Positions 1 to 11,112 of a DNA stretch of 64,000 nt are shown here, one piece after another. Each line of letters begins with the position of its first letter. Within the stretch, counting starts at the first letter, position 1. A program made the position numbers and the translations under genes. The DNA is taken from the NCBI GenBank assembly GCA_003999685.1, contig CP021232.1, forward strand, positions 310,001 through 374,000, read 5' to 3'. Source of the DNA: Taiwanofungus camphoratus. Lineage: Eukaryota > Basidiomycota > Agaricomycetes > Polyporales > Taiwanofungaceae. The notes under the pieces were generated by a model. That model was given only the letters and a program-made list of their open reading frames with translations, was not told the origin of the DNA and did no database searches.

Positions 1-1329
1 CGAGGTTGAGAATGAAGACAGAAGCACGAGGATGACGTCTTCGACCAATAACAGTAGCCAAGATGCAAACCAATGCTCAATCGTGATCGAACTACGCCAG
101 CATCACTAACCAAATGGCCAGCACCTTCGACTCTCGTTAAAGAGACAGCCTTGGTTTGTAACGCCACGGCATCTCTGACCTGGCGTGGGCTAGCAGAAGA
201 ATAGATGAGGCGCAATTCGTAAGGATCTAGCGCACGATACTGACAGACAGTCATCAATAGCATCAAGGACGACGTGCACAGGCGTGATAGACCCAAGTAC
301 ACGCAGATAGTCGTAAGCGCGTACATGTCCGACGGCGTCAACGCACGATGCTTGTATGTCAGTTCCAGACAGTGAGCAGATTCTCCTGAATCTTGCCGCA
401 TTCGAGCCCTACAGTGCTCGCCGGACGTTCACTGTCCGCAGAGGGTAAGTCTCTAAGTGCGTATTCCTTAAGACACTTATACAGTCGGCATCGTCGCAGC
501 TGGGGACATGTATTGATCACTCACGGTATATACATCGAGTGCTTTAGGATGCCAATCCTTAGAGCCAGGTCTGCCCTTGAAATACGCAAGCGCTTCCTCG
601 CGGCTGGCCTATGTGTCACGCCTGTTCTTTGCTATAGAAACAAGAAGGTCAATCATGCATGATGGATCCCAGATGTATGGTACAGGCGAAAGCATCGGAT
701 CCACCAGTACCACAGAAGGTTAGCTTGGGAAAACACGTTGCTGCGGGTATCCTGCAGCGACATGAAAATAATAAATAAGATGGCTTCCGTCGCAAGTCGA
801 GCTGTGCACCGCGTATAGTGGGTAACAACGTACATTGCTACCGCACCCATGGAATGACCTATGCCAACCAGCTTACGTTGACTGAAGTCAACATCGACTC
901 CGGTACCAAGTCCTGTTAATAACGCATGCACAGCGCGCGCGTACTCCTGCCAATCGACTGGAGTAACCAGCGTCAGCTACTAAAGAAAAAAGCACGATAA
1001 AAGGATAGCGATGACGAACAATGTTCAGACGCTTCCCACAGCAGCACCTCTTCATTTAAAACGGCAGCGTCTCCATGATTGGGAGCATCGATGCTCCATA
1101 TGTCTAGAATCCTCCCCGAACCGGGGCGTTTAGCAAACAAATCATACAGATACTCGACTGTAGGTTCCAATATCTCCTTGTGAAATCCTACACCATGTGT
1201 AAGGATGAGAGTAAGCGCACCTTCGCTGTCGTCATCGAACCCAGGAACCCAGTATCGCTTCACCGTGACTAGTAATGGATAATTTGGGCAAGGATCAAAG
1301 ACATACGATGCACGGGTCAAAGTACACAC
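1..1329 (-). pseudogene. Decayed alpha/beta hydrolase copy, cut by the window edge
   Basis: This is the paralogue of the intact hydrolase at 14749-16204, and it is similar block by block. The N-terminal block holds NYPLLVTVKRYWVPG, an oxyanion-side LILTHGVGFHKE and SIDAPNHGDAAVLNE. The nucleophile elbow GIGHSMG follows near 840-860, then SREEALA and a terminal GAGHL near position 110. A GT donor sits right after GAGHL, exactly as in the intact copy, so the last exon lies outside the window. Signs of decay: the initiator position (1327-1329) reads GTG rather than ATG, an in-frame TAG lies at 609-611 just before SREEAL, and I could not find splice phases joining the first two blocks. Family members are esterase- or lipase-like with a Ser-His-Asp triad; the substrate is unknown. 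The pseudogene reading is inference from these defects. Confidence 0.7.
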
Positions 1330-1548
1330 GGGGACATGGATAGCACTAAGACAATGTGAGGGCTGATTCGATTCTCACTTGAGTCCAGAGGGGTCTTAAA
1401 TCCCTGCATGAGAGCCGCGGTGGCTGCATTGTACTCTGAGATGGGCCTTAGGACAGGATCATGTTCTGTCCGAGTGAAGACACATCGTAAGTAAGGCATC
1501 ATTGATCGCCGAATGGTGCAGCTGCTGCGGAGTACGGTGGACCGCGTC

Positions 1549-1680
1549 GGAGACACGCAAGGTCCGATCTGACTCTACCCTGTACCAGAAGAGAGCAAGA
1601 GAGTACAGTAGGCCACATCCACTGTTGGAGACTCGCAGGATCCGAGAGGACTTCACCTTGTGCCCAAAGGGAGCAAAGTC
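1549..1680. repeat. Two diverged tandem units, 78-bp period
   Basis: A unit beginning GGAGACACGCAAGGTCCGA at 1549 recurs as GGAGACTCGCAGGATCCGA at 1627. Similarity continues for roughly 55 bp per unit. The 78-bp period is exactly 26 codons, and the frame is open across both units on either strand, so it could be a remnant of a repeat-containing coding segment between the hydrolase and F-box fragments. I recognise no protein repeat family in it. Confidence 0.6.
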
Positions 1681-1755
1681 ACTACTAAGTGAATGTGCTT
1701 TATCGGCAGTTTGCAATCGGTATGAACCACTAGAGGAAGTGTTGCCGCGAATGGC

Positions 1756-2202
1756 TTAGCCAGCATCTTCTAGCTTGTAGCTCGTATTGACTTGCCAGTC
1801 TTCCATGAAACACACCCAATGTGAAGTTGACATGGTCAGTCTTCGGGCAAGCATTGCTGAAAATGCCATCAGATGTGATCCGGCGCGCTGTCGGGTGGAA
1901 CTGTGGTCCAATGATGACACTATCAGGTCTGTGTTGACACATGTATGTAGTTCCTTGACGCAGACATAGAAGAATGGTTTGGCGGCGATTAAGTTTTTGA
2001 AGCCATTAAGGTGTATTCGGCTACGGAGAACGACACTGTAAAGAAGGTTTGCGAGGCTTCTCGGGTACCAGTCCCGGCATGTCAACGCACATGCCAGTAA
2101 GGTTCGACATGCTAGACAATCGATCATATGTTCGAAGATATCGATGAGGAGAACTGGGGACACACTGAGCATATGAGGAAATGGATCAGAAACTGGCAGC
2201 AT
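1756..2202 (-). pseudogene. F-box protein fragment
   Basis: The first true ATG is at 2202. The product begins with an F-box-like segment, SPVLLIDIFEHMIDC followed by LLACALTCRDWYPRS. That is the usual order in the many basidiomycete F-box/LRR-like proteins, where the F-box would bind Skp1 in an SCF ubiquitin ligase. A stretch homologous to the second F-box gene (22959-24062) follows and shares the pattern ending in EDWQ/EAEWQ. The frame then ends at 1756, whereas the other copy continues for about 200 more residues. No downstream exons are recognisable, only the 78-bp repeats. It is probably a truncated relic, though a short functional F-box protein cannot be excluded. Confidence 0.5.
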
Positions 2203-3128
2203 TGACAATTGATGGCTCTGGGTTAAAGCGGGATATTAACTGCCCGTTCGAGGGCACCGGAGCCTGGGTGAGATCGCCAAGTGTATGTTGCTCCGCTTAT
2301 ATCGATTGTTTAGAAAACCTGGGACCAAAATCCCCGGATTCATCTTTCCTACATTCTCCCATATCTTGTGCCGATAACATTGACTTGCTCCGATCAAGTA
2401 CGTTTATATTCACCCCACTAGATGGCGGAGGTCCCACAGCTACAGCTCGAGGATGAGAGAGTTGAATGACACTGACTTTTCTATTCATACTCACGTTCTC
2501 CAGTCTGATAGAACTCACGAGCGAAATCGTAAGGGCGAACTTCACAAAACGGTCTATCTCTGGGAAGCTCAGTGCGCTGAAGAAAAATAAAGTTGAAGTG
2601 TAAGTGATTGAAAGCCATCCAGATGTTGCTGAGCAACGGCGCCTGGAGATTGGGCCACGATAGGCATGCGACCGTCTTTTTATGTGACCGTGCGCTGCGC
2701 TCGCGCAAGGGTAATCTATCTACTTTCAAGGCGATGTCGTGTAAGTGTTCTCGGATCATACCTTCACAGCCACTCTAGAAAGGCCCCAACCCGAGGCATG
2801 TACAATCACGTTGCACCAATAAGCAGCGAACCGGGGGAGTAACGCATCGTTTTGCACCTCAAAGTACGTTACGTGAGGACAGTACCTGAGGTACGAATTC
2901 GTGGCCGTGACGCAATTGAAGCAGAATCTACAGCCTACGTCTTGTCAGATCTTCCCAATTTTGATGATACAGTGAATGGCGAAAATTTCCCAAAAATTGA
3001 AAGGGAATGCAAATTGGTTCCTAAATGGAGCTTCAAATATAGCCGCGAGGTAGACATTGCCAAACGTGATTAGCATTGCCTCTGAACGCAAGCACAGACG
3101 CCGCTGCACAGCATAAAATATCCATTAA
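2203..3128. other. Gene-free interval between the F-box fragment and RRP9
   Basis: I see no recognisable gene here. A 73-codon open frame on the plus strand (2852-3073) has no family resemblance and no obvious splice partners. The right part is the 3' flank of RRP9. Confidence 0.5.
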
Positions 3129-5248
3129 TTACGGTGTCCGAGGGAGTAACGCGACAACGAGAGCGCCGTTCATGACACCCTCGCCCTTCTTCTGGATCCA
3201 ACGACCAAATCGCATTTCATGCCCAATTCCGGCAACCATGAGAGCCGTCTCAGCCTTGTGCCGCTTGCCGTTGGCCATTGTCGTAGTAATAAGTTCATCG
3301 GGCGATGTCGAGCGGGAGACCCACTGAGCGTTGTCCAGATATTCTTTTGGTGGAGTGACGAATTGCAATGAATTGACAACACCCGGAGCGGCGACTGTAC
3401 CGACGAGGGAGAAGGACTTGAGCTTCGAGTCGAGTTTCCAGAGGCGGATCTCGCCATCCCAGGAGCCTTAGCGATGAGTAGCGAAGTTACTAGAAGATAA
3501 TAGGGTGATGTTTGGCGGGAGACCCACCGGAAGCAAACAGATCCGAATATCGAAGACTACCAATTGCAGTTACCCAACGCGGCTTGCGTACGATTTCGAC
3601 ATCTTCCGTGTCTACTTGCGATTCATCTAGCCCATGGGCGAGCGCTTGCATGAATACAGGCTTTTTCTTTTGAGATGTCCACAGACTGATCGACCTACAA
3701 TGTCCCAACAAGAATCATGGAATGATGTAGGCAATGAGTTGGGCGTCAGGCTGAGGGCAACAAAATCAACTTACCCACTGTCCCCTCCACTGACGAACGT
3801 ACTTTCGTCGATCATCGCGACACACTCTATACTCCCTTCCACAAACTTTTCTACCTTCTTACTACCGTCTCGGCCCTTTCTCCTCTTCTCCATCTTCCCT
3901 ACACTCTCCCCTTCCCTGTCGGATTCTGCGTCAATGTCCTCCAGATCATCCGTCCACCGACTGCCTCCTCCGCCTCTGAATACCAACTGAGTTTCCTCTG
4001 GGATCTTCCAATACCGCACGGTCTTATCTCGTCCACCTGAACTCACAGCAGTCTCACCTCGTAGCGCATCAAGCGATAGTACAGGTGCTTGATGCCCGAA
4101 CAACGTTTCAACATAGCCCATCGATGAGAGATCGAAGAGCTTCAGCGTGCGGTCAAAAGAACCGGAGTACAGCTGTGTAGAAGTGGAGGCAGTAGATGGC
4201 GCTTTCCGAAACGCCAGCGCCTGGCACAAATAATAATTAACCACGCATGTATCTTGAAGAATAGCATCCTTACCGAGATAGAATCTCGATGACCCCCAAA
4301 GCCCTTTATCCATTCGTTCTGTTCAACATCCCACACTCCGACTCGCCGATCCTTCCCCCCGCTCGCAAGATATTTGCCATCCACGCTCACAGCCAAGGCC
4401 CAGACCTCATCCGTGTGCCCTTTCACCTCCACTACCTCCTTCCCCTTCCCCTTCCCTTTCCCCTTCCCCTCGACAGTCACAGGTCGAGACTTGTGAAAAA
4501 TATGAGACTTGCGACCGGTTTTTAGGTCCCATTTAATGATAGATCCCTCTTTTCCAGATGTGAAGAGCCAACGAGCATCAGAAGAGACGGCAGCAGAAGT
4601 CACAGAGAAGCGATGTCCACGGGTTCGAAGTTGCGGAGCATGCTCAATTTCATACTACATTTCAGTAGGAATTAGCATAAGATCGGACATCACGACTTGA
4701 GTTATTGAGCGGTACTCACAGAATCTGCCACAAACAGATGCATTTTTCCCGAATGCTCCATAACATCTTGCTTTAATCGTGCTGATATGAGCTCCCTATC
4801 TATTTCCGTTGCATCAAACTCCCCTTCCGCTAATCAGAGAATATTTATGTCAGATGGAATTCTGACGACGGATTAAAAACATACCTAGACTAAGACCTTG
4901 CTTCACGCCCTCGAGGTACAACTTGGCCAGCCTTAACCTCTTCTCAGCTGGTGTCTCTTCTTCATCCTCCTCTCCGCTTTCATACGCGTCAGCAACCACG
5001 TCCGGAGCCCTCAGATCCATCTCATCAATCCCTACGCCATTACCCTCGTCCTGTGTCTCATCGGACAACTCTTCATCACCAACATGCCTTCTCTTCGAAG
5101 GCGTGTGGCCCGCCTTCTGTTTTCCCCTAGGGGTACGTTTGGCATTTGGGTTCCTGCTGAGCCTTTTAAATATCGAAGGTCCCTGTTCTTGTGTTAATGA
5201 CCGCTTCCGTTTTCGAGGTTTAGGGGCAGAAAAGAAAGAGTCTGGCAT
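3129..5248 (-). CDS. RRP9: U3 snoRNP-associated WD40 protein Rrp9 (U3-55K)
   Basis: This is a component of the U3 small nucleolar ribonucleoprotein, which works in the nucleolus in 18S pre-rRNA processing. The start at 5248 (MPDSFFSAPKPRKRKRS) opens a basic, then acidic low-complexity N-terminus typical of the family. The conserved linker follows: AEKRLRLAKLYLEGVKQGL, FDATEIDRELISARL and a LKQDVMEHSGK-type segment. WD repeats follow, with visible units including LFTSGKEGSIIKWD, YLASGGKDRRVGVWD, LYSGSFDRTLKLFD, AVSSGGRDKTVRYW and SISLWTSQKKK. The C-terminus GIGHEMRFGRWI plus GVMNGALVVALLPRTP matches the characteristic Rrp9 tail. The coding sequence is split by several short introns; the first donor follows SLG near 4890. 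A Gly-Lys hexanucleotide repeat lies between the second and third blades. It is divergent from the copper-fist gene, with a 0.9-kb shared upstream region. Confidence 0.93.
4434..4474 (-). repeat. Coding hexanucleotide repeat (Gly-Lys)n in RRP9
   Basis: On the coding strand the GGGAAR hexamer repeats about five times and encodes GKGKGKGKGK inside a WD40 inter-blade loop, followed by EVVEVKGH. It keeps frame, so length changes in whole units would be tolerated. Confidence 0.8.
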
Positions 5249-6166
5249 CTTATAAAGGAGTGCTCTCAAGCTCAGACCTCGCGTGTCGCTTTTTTCCTAA
5301 CTGGACATCCGGAGGTTAGTATGGAATGTGGTTAGCCTGACAATCGAGCCAGTAAGAGTTGCAAGACGTAGGCCCTTTTTTGCGCAGATTTGCATCTCTC
5401 ACGTTATTCACTGATCAAAGGAATTATTTTAGACAACCTCTTCAATCCTTAAATATTTATCTTATTTCAGTATCAGTACATCCAAAGTGGACATTGCGAT
5501 CCATACGCCGTATCTGTCTTACTACCACCGGGCAGCTCAAAGGAAGCGCAAATCAGAGTGCTACTGCTGGAATGTTCTGTTTAAGTGATACCAACGTGTT
5601 ATCGGAATGAGGATAGCAGAGGATCTAGACAGGCTCTAGCGGATCGAACTACTCTCTCATGCTTTTTCTTCAGTGTTCTCAGTCCTACGGGATTCCGTTT
5701 GAACATGAGGCCGCCGTACGGACAGACATTTTCGCGAAGCCAGCGATTCCTTGCAATGTGCAGCAACGTTGTCTTGATGGCGATTTAGACGCAGTGCATA
5801 GTCCCAACTGGCAGCGTTAAATTCGCGACTCGAGCGCTTGAGTGCAGCATGGAGATGTGACATGAACGTGACTTGTATTTCACAAGCACTAGGGACGCGA
5901 TACGAGATCCGGATTTGTATTTGTTGGGGGCCAGTGGCGCTGTATATAGGAAGCAGAGCAACACTGCACAGCTCGATTTCCCCTTCTACTTAATGCATGT
6001 TGCTTATGAAAGGACAACAATATTTGTTTGCCGCTTTGCCCGTGTCCCAATAACGCACGCTTGAGCGTCGCGGACGCACGAGAGTGTTCTCACTCTCCGT
6101 CTGGGGCGTTTTCACCACCAATTTTCAACCTGACCACAGTGCTCTTGACCACCTTCAGCAATCATC
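5249..6166. promoter_or_regulatory. Shared divergent region, RRP9 / copper-fist gene
   Basis: This 0.9-kb interval separates two divergent start codons and must hold both promoters. I see AT-rich stretches (for example around 5420-5470) and a TATATA at 5941-5946, about 220 bp upstream of the copper-fist ATG. I could not identify a convincing copper-response element. Confidence 0.4.
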
Positions 6167-8146
6167 ATGGTATGGCACCTGTGTAGAGTTGGTCTTGTCT
6201 TATATTGGCGTTGACTTTTCTTTCCGTGCTTATAGGTTTTCGTTGGCGATAAGAAATATGCATGGTGCGTTTTGACGCAAATTATAATATCTAATCGGTG
6301 TTCTCTGATGAATGTGGTGTTGCTTAGTGAAACGTGCATCAAAGGTCATCGGTCGTCTTCGTGCAAGCACACAGACCGACCACTCTATGAAATCAAAAAG
6401 AAGGGCCGTCCAGTGACTCAATGTGAACATTGTAGAGAGCTGCGCAAGACCAAACAAGTGCACGTCAAGTGCATGTGTGGGGTGAGAGAGGTTGGTGTAG
6501 GCTCTTTAAACAGAGGTGATTTCTTGATACGTTGCGCTTTGGTGGGCCTTAGGCTGACTTTCAAGGCTCGTCTGTCTGTTGTCTTGTTAGGGTCCGCGAA
6601 GGTTTTTACTAGCGCCGCGTTTCCCAGTGGTCTGCCGGAAGCACTGGAAGCGTCGGTCGCGCTGCAGGTCTTATCTGATGGCTCAGACTCCGACCATAGT
6701 AGTAAGTTGTCTTTGTTCTCGCGATGTAGTCGGAACCTCATTATTGCAGGTCACATCTCTTCTGGTCCGTGTACATGCAAGGATAGTGGTTCCTGCACTT
6801 GCTGTACTCCTAGGGCGCCTCGCATTAAGCGCCAGGGTAAAGACCGTGAACATCGTAGGAGCGAAAGAGACAAGAAATCGCCCGATAATATGGATGTGGA
6901 AGGTCAGATCGTCCGTCCGGCTGGCCTCGTTGCCAACGCGCATGTCGGCGATTACAGACCGGTACTTCCGAGGCCACCCCCTGAGCAACAGCCATCTCCG
7001 AATGGATCCATCCATGACCCTTCATCTGTTGACGTTAGGGTTCCCAGTCCACGCCACCAGAGTCACGGGCAGATGTTCTATAGTCCGTACAGTCGAGCAT
7101 ACGAGTACACTCATGGCTCCGAACACTCACCTAAGGCGGCCAATGCAGGCCCTTTTCAGCCATCTTTAACCGACATGAACACGTCTGTCAATTACGCCGA
7201 ACAGACCGGATCGATACCTAACTCTATTTCCTCATGGCTTCCCACACTCGGTGCCTCAGTTTCGGCCGGTTCTACCATGTCCTCGGTTCTCTGTGGCTGC
7301 GGACCATCCTGCGCTTGTCCCGGATGTATCGAACACCGTGGACATAACGCCGACACTTCTGCCTCGTGTATCAACCCGAGCACATGTGCGAGTTGCTTGG
7401 ATTGTGCTATGCTTTCCCTTCCGACATCTTTACCACCTGATTCCCAATCCCGATATGGGTTCTCCCAAAATCAGAGCATTGATGACTGGATACGGGAAGT
7501 GTCCTCCATGGCAGCTTCCCCTGATTCAATGCCGCAGTTGCCTTTCTCCAACATGCCGGGCCGGGATCAAGGTCCAAATCAGGCTCAATCTGCCCAGCTC
7601 CAGGTGTCTAGCCAGTCCGATGTACGTTTCGATCCACGCATGCTGCAGACTTACGCACTGTGGAGCAACCTCCAAGAGGGCCAGATTCAAGGCCATCCTG
7701 CGCAGGCTGCCCCTGAGGAATGTTGCGGCGGGCGGTGTAAGTGTCCTGCGGGGATGTGCGCGTGTCTCGCGGACTGCTGTGGATGTTGCCAAGGCTGTCA
7801 ATGTCCTGGGCACGAGCACCAGGAGAATTCGGATGGCAGGCTTACGTTCGCCGTGTCTGGTGAGCGCGCACCGTGTTGTAACGGAGGGCGTCGTGGAGAC
7901 GATTCTATGCCGGTCGCCTCACGTTCGAACATACGTATCGACAATGCTGTCGGAGGAAGCAAGGACGGTGGTGAGGACGTCGTCTGGAATGATGAGCCAC
8001 TGTCTATTCCGCATGCGTCGCTCAGCCGTGCATCGTCTTTCTCGTCGGGCTCGTCTAGTCACCACTCCCCTATGTCCATTGCCTCCACCCACTTGAACGT
8101 TACTGTTACAGGACCAGTCCAGTCGTGTTGCGGTTCGTCTGGATGA
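6167..8146 (+). CDS. Copper-fist DNA-binding transcription factor
   Basis: This is a copper-responsive regulator of the Ace1/Mac1/Cuf1 family. Hand splicing gives five coding exons: 6167-6169 (ATG only), 6236-6264, 6328-6494, 6591-6701 and 6750-8146. They sum to 1,707 nt (568 residues) in consistent phase. The product starts MVFVGDKKYACETCIKGHR and continues SSSCKHTDRPL, KKKGRPVTQCEHCRELRK and VHVKCMCG. That is the complete zinc- and copper-binding copper-fist module, including the minor-groove KGRP motif. A conserved FPSGLPEALEASVAL segment follows, then CTCKDSGSCTCC. The remainder is Ser/Pro-rich with Cys clusters near 7291-7365 and 7720-7820, and a terminal SCCGSSG. Cys clusters of this kind in Mac1/Cuf1 relatives bind Cu(I). 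The exon-3 donor is the least certain boundary; 6494/6495 is chosen because it alone restores the frame into LPEALEASV. Targets are not visible here. Confidence 0.92.
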
Positions 8147-8538
8147 TGCAGAGATACAAGTTCAAGTAGATTTGCAGTTACATTCCTTTCACCTTCGATA
8201 GCCGTTGACATTATTATTACTGTGGCGTTTGCCAGATAGTCGCTATCTTTCCTTGTTTGGCGCTTCTGTCTTTTCTTCTACGCCTCAGGATTTCATTTCG
8301 CTATTTATTGAACGATCGCCATCTGCTTATGAGAGCTCTATATGTATGAATTCTTGGTTGCAGTCGAATCGTTCTTTTTTACGCTGAGGGAGGTTAGGCT
8401 AGGTACCTGTACGACGAATGTGACGAATGAAACCTGTATGTCTTATTAAATTTGCCAATTCTTCTACAAGAGTAAAGCAAGATTATACATGATTCTGAGA
8501 TTGAGCCGCAGGATACGAAGTTAACCAGGACTGAGATA
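8147..8538. other. Convergent 3' flanks
   Basis: This interval lies between the copper-fist gene and the convergent alanine aminotransferase gene. It is AT-rich and I see no gene. It presumably holds both 3' UTRs. Confidence 0.5.
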
Positions 8539-10640
8539 TCACAGCCCGCCATACTTTTTCAAGAACTTTTCGTGAAAGCTCTCCAACGCACCAACATATT
8601 CTTCAACTCCTGGGCACAGACACGTCAGCCGATAATGATGCTCGCCGTCCTTCTGACCAAACCCGGAACCAGGCACAACGCAGATGCCTGTCTCGTCCAA
8701 CAGCTCCAGCGCATACAACGTATCTGCGCTCTTGCCTACCTTCGCCGCCGCCTCCACCGCAGCAGGCGGGAGGTCGAGCTTCGGGTAGAGATACAGCGCA
8801 CCGGGCGAATCGACACACGATACGCCCGGAAGGGCATTGAGCCGCGCTGCCATGAGCTGCGTGCGGTGCGCAAGCGCGGCGTGGATCGCGTCCGTTTCTT
8901 CTTTCCAAAGCGGGTACGACGGGGAGCCGGGCTTGGGCGGGCGCACGAGGCAGTCGACGCCGACCTGGCCCGAGAGCGGCGGACACAGGCCGACGCTGAC
9001 CATCTTGTACAGCAGCGCGCGCACCTCGGGCGAGATGTTGCAGCATTCGAAGTAGCCGCCGCGCCGGCCGCACTCGCCGGTGACGCCCTTGGAGATGGAG
9101 TGGAACGAGACGAGCGGGACGGGCGACCCGAGGCGGCGCACGACCTGCTTGAAGGAGTGGAATGGGTGCTCGGCGGGGCGGTGCAGGTTCGCCTGGTACA
9201 CCTCGTCCGCGAGCAGGACGAGCGAGTGCTCTTCGCATAAATGTATGAGCGACTCCATCGTCTGCCTGTCCAGCAGCGCGCCAGTCGGGTTGCCCGGATT
9301 GATGACGACGAGCGCCCGTGGCATGACTCCCTCCTTGTCGGCCTTAGCCAATGCAGCTTTGATCTCGTCGAGCGACGTCGACCAGCCGGAGAGTTCTGAG
9401 AGATGATAGGGAAGCGGGATGCCGGAGTACTGCGCGAGCGTCGCAGTGTAGAGGGGATATTGCGGAATGGGGATTAGGATACCGGTCTTGTGGGGAGTGA
9501 TGAGAACGTTGAGCAGGAGCGAGACGCCTGCGGATGCTCCCGCAGTAAGGAAAATGTCCTCGGGATCACATGGGTAGCCATCCCGTTCTAGCTCAATACA
9601 TGAGGGAAGGATTAAGAGCGAAAGACTGTGTGAACCTACCCTCTATGAATTTCGCAACGTTTTTACGGATGAATGGGACACCCTTGCTGTGCGAGTATGC
9701 ACCAACAGACCCAATCTCTGCTTTTAGCTCTCGTGCGCGTTCAATCACATCTGCTGGCCACTGGTCCTTCAACAGATCGATGAGTGGTGGGTATTCCATT
9801 AGTGCGGCAATCTAAGCGGTGTACGATTAATATTATGAATGATGGGCTCAAGAGTAAAACCGAGGAGAGGATTGCTGCTTCTCGAATATAAGCAACTAAT
9901 TCAAACTTTCATTTTACCAATCACCCGCCTGGGGTGCATATCACAACATTAAACAGGACAGATTGCAGGCAGTGAATTGTACCTGAACGCGGCCAGAGGG
10001 CCGAACGTCACAGTTCTCTCGTAATCAAGACAGCCCCCAGCTACACTTCAGAGTATGGGACGGGCAAGGGTATGCGAGACCAGGACCAGACAAACACCCT
10101 GACAAGCTTCAAAGGTTGTGGAACATAGCTCAAACCGGCATGAGTCATAAAACATTCAAGAAAAATTGCATCCTCCAGCGCGAGCGGTTGCACTGATCAA
10201 GGACAGCACTCGTGAGACAAGGGAAAGTCGGCTACCGAGGCATCCGCTACCTTGACCAACGCTAAACAAATCCATCCCAGAGAAAAGCCAATTCTACACA
10301 CGAGTAGCAACAAGACTTGCGTACACACCTGTCTAGGGAACGTAATGGGCGGTTGGTCAAGCCCCTTCTGCTGTGGGTTGCCAATATTGGAAGAAATAAC
10401 CCTCGTGAACGGAAGGTCATGGTCCGCAGACTGCAGCCTGTTGTGTAGCTCGTCAGCCTTGATGGCGAGCTCGCCTCGCACGGCATACTGGACGTTAAGG
10501 ACGGCAGGATTAAGATCAGCTGGGGTGAGAGGGCGCATGGTATGAGCGAGTCGGCGAGTCTGAGCGGACGACCTAGGGAGCTGTTTCGACGGTGAGAGAA
10601 AGAGGTTGAAAGGACGAGGCCTGCACGACAGCTTGATCAT
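8539..10640 (-). CDS. ALT1: Alanine aminotransferase, PLP-dependent
   Basis: The enzyme interconverts alanine plus 2-oxoglutarate and pyruvate plus glutamate. The three exons 10640-10329, 9811-9640 and 9587-8539 join in phase and give 510 residues, the usual family length. Visible features: VISSNIGNPQQ plus PPITFPRQ near residues 80-104, GSVGAYSHSKGVPFIRKNV, LTAGASAGVSLLL, the cofactor-binding VVINPGNPTG, LLADEVYQ with the pyridine-N Asp, and SFHSISKG with the Schiff-base Lys, followed by GECGRRGGYFE. The first ATG (10640) opens an Arg/Ser-rich, acid-free stretch that looks like a mitochondrial presequence. A second in-frame ATG at 10538 (MRPLTPADLNP) would give the cytosolic form. The 517-nt first intron is much longer than the others. 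The gene is divergent from Hikeshi. Confidence 0.93.
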
Positions 10641-11112
10641 CTGGACACGCGCTGCCAGCAGACGGCCTGAGCACGCATAGAAATACGCAACGCGATCACG
10701 GGTGCCCGGTGATAGCGAGGGCTCAAACGTTGCGACGGACCAAGACGGAACTTTGCGAGGGGCATATAAGCCTCGCTATGACTCGGCCATGGATGTACCT
10801 ATTCGCCCCACGGGGAAATCAAGGCCATTCTGCGGACAGAATGCAGCGATTGCGAGGGCATCTGAGGTGTATATATCGTAGTTGGAAGGCAGATCCATAC
10901 CCGTGCTGCCATTTCTGTCGCTTGGGCCATCTGGATTCTGGCCACCATGACCATGACCACCACGCACAAAACCCTCGAACGTCCTCGAACGTTGACTACT
11001 CCACTGCTCCCTCTTCCAACCGACCCAACAATCCAGACTCACTTTTCGAGTTTGAAGTACTGTATTCTATCCCACACATCCGCGACTTGGAAGACCCCTT
11101 GAACTCGCCGAC
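10641..11112. promoter_or_regulatory. Divergent promoter region, alanine aminotransferase / Hikeshi
   Basis: This 472-bp interval lies between two outward-facing starts. It contains short direct repeats (CCATGACCATGACCACCAC near 10945 and CTCGAACGTCCTCGAACGT near 10975). I found no perfect heat-shock element, although Hikeshi would make one plausible. Confidence 0.45.

Noticed and set aside
8572-9240. Long plus-strand frame (222 codons) over the aminotransferase
   Set aside because: It is the shadow of the GC-rich ALT1 coding strand. It has no domain, while the minus strand has all aminotransferase motifs.
10641-11112. Possible heat-shock element before Hikeshi
   Set aside because: TTC and GAA blocks occur near 11043-11075 but their spacing does not fit contiguous nGAAn units.
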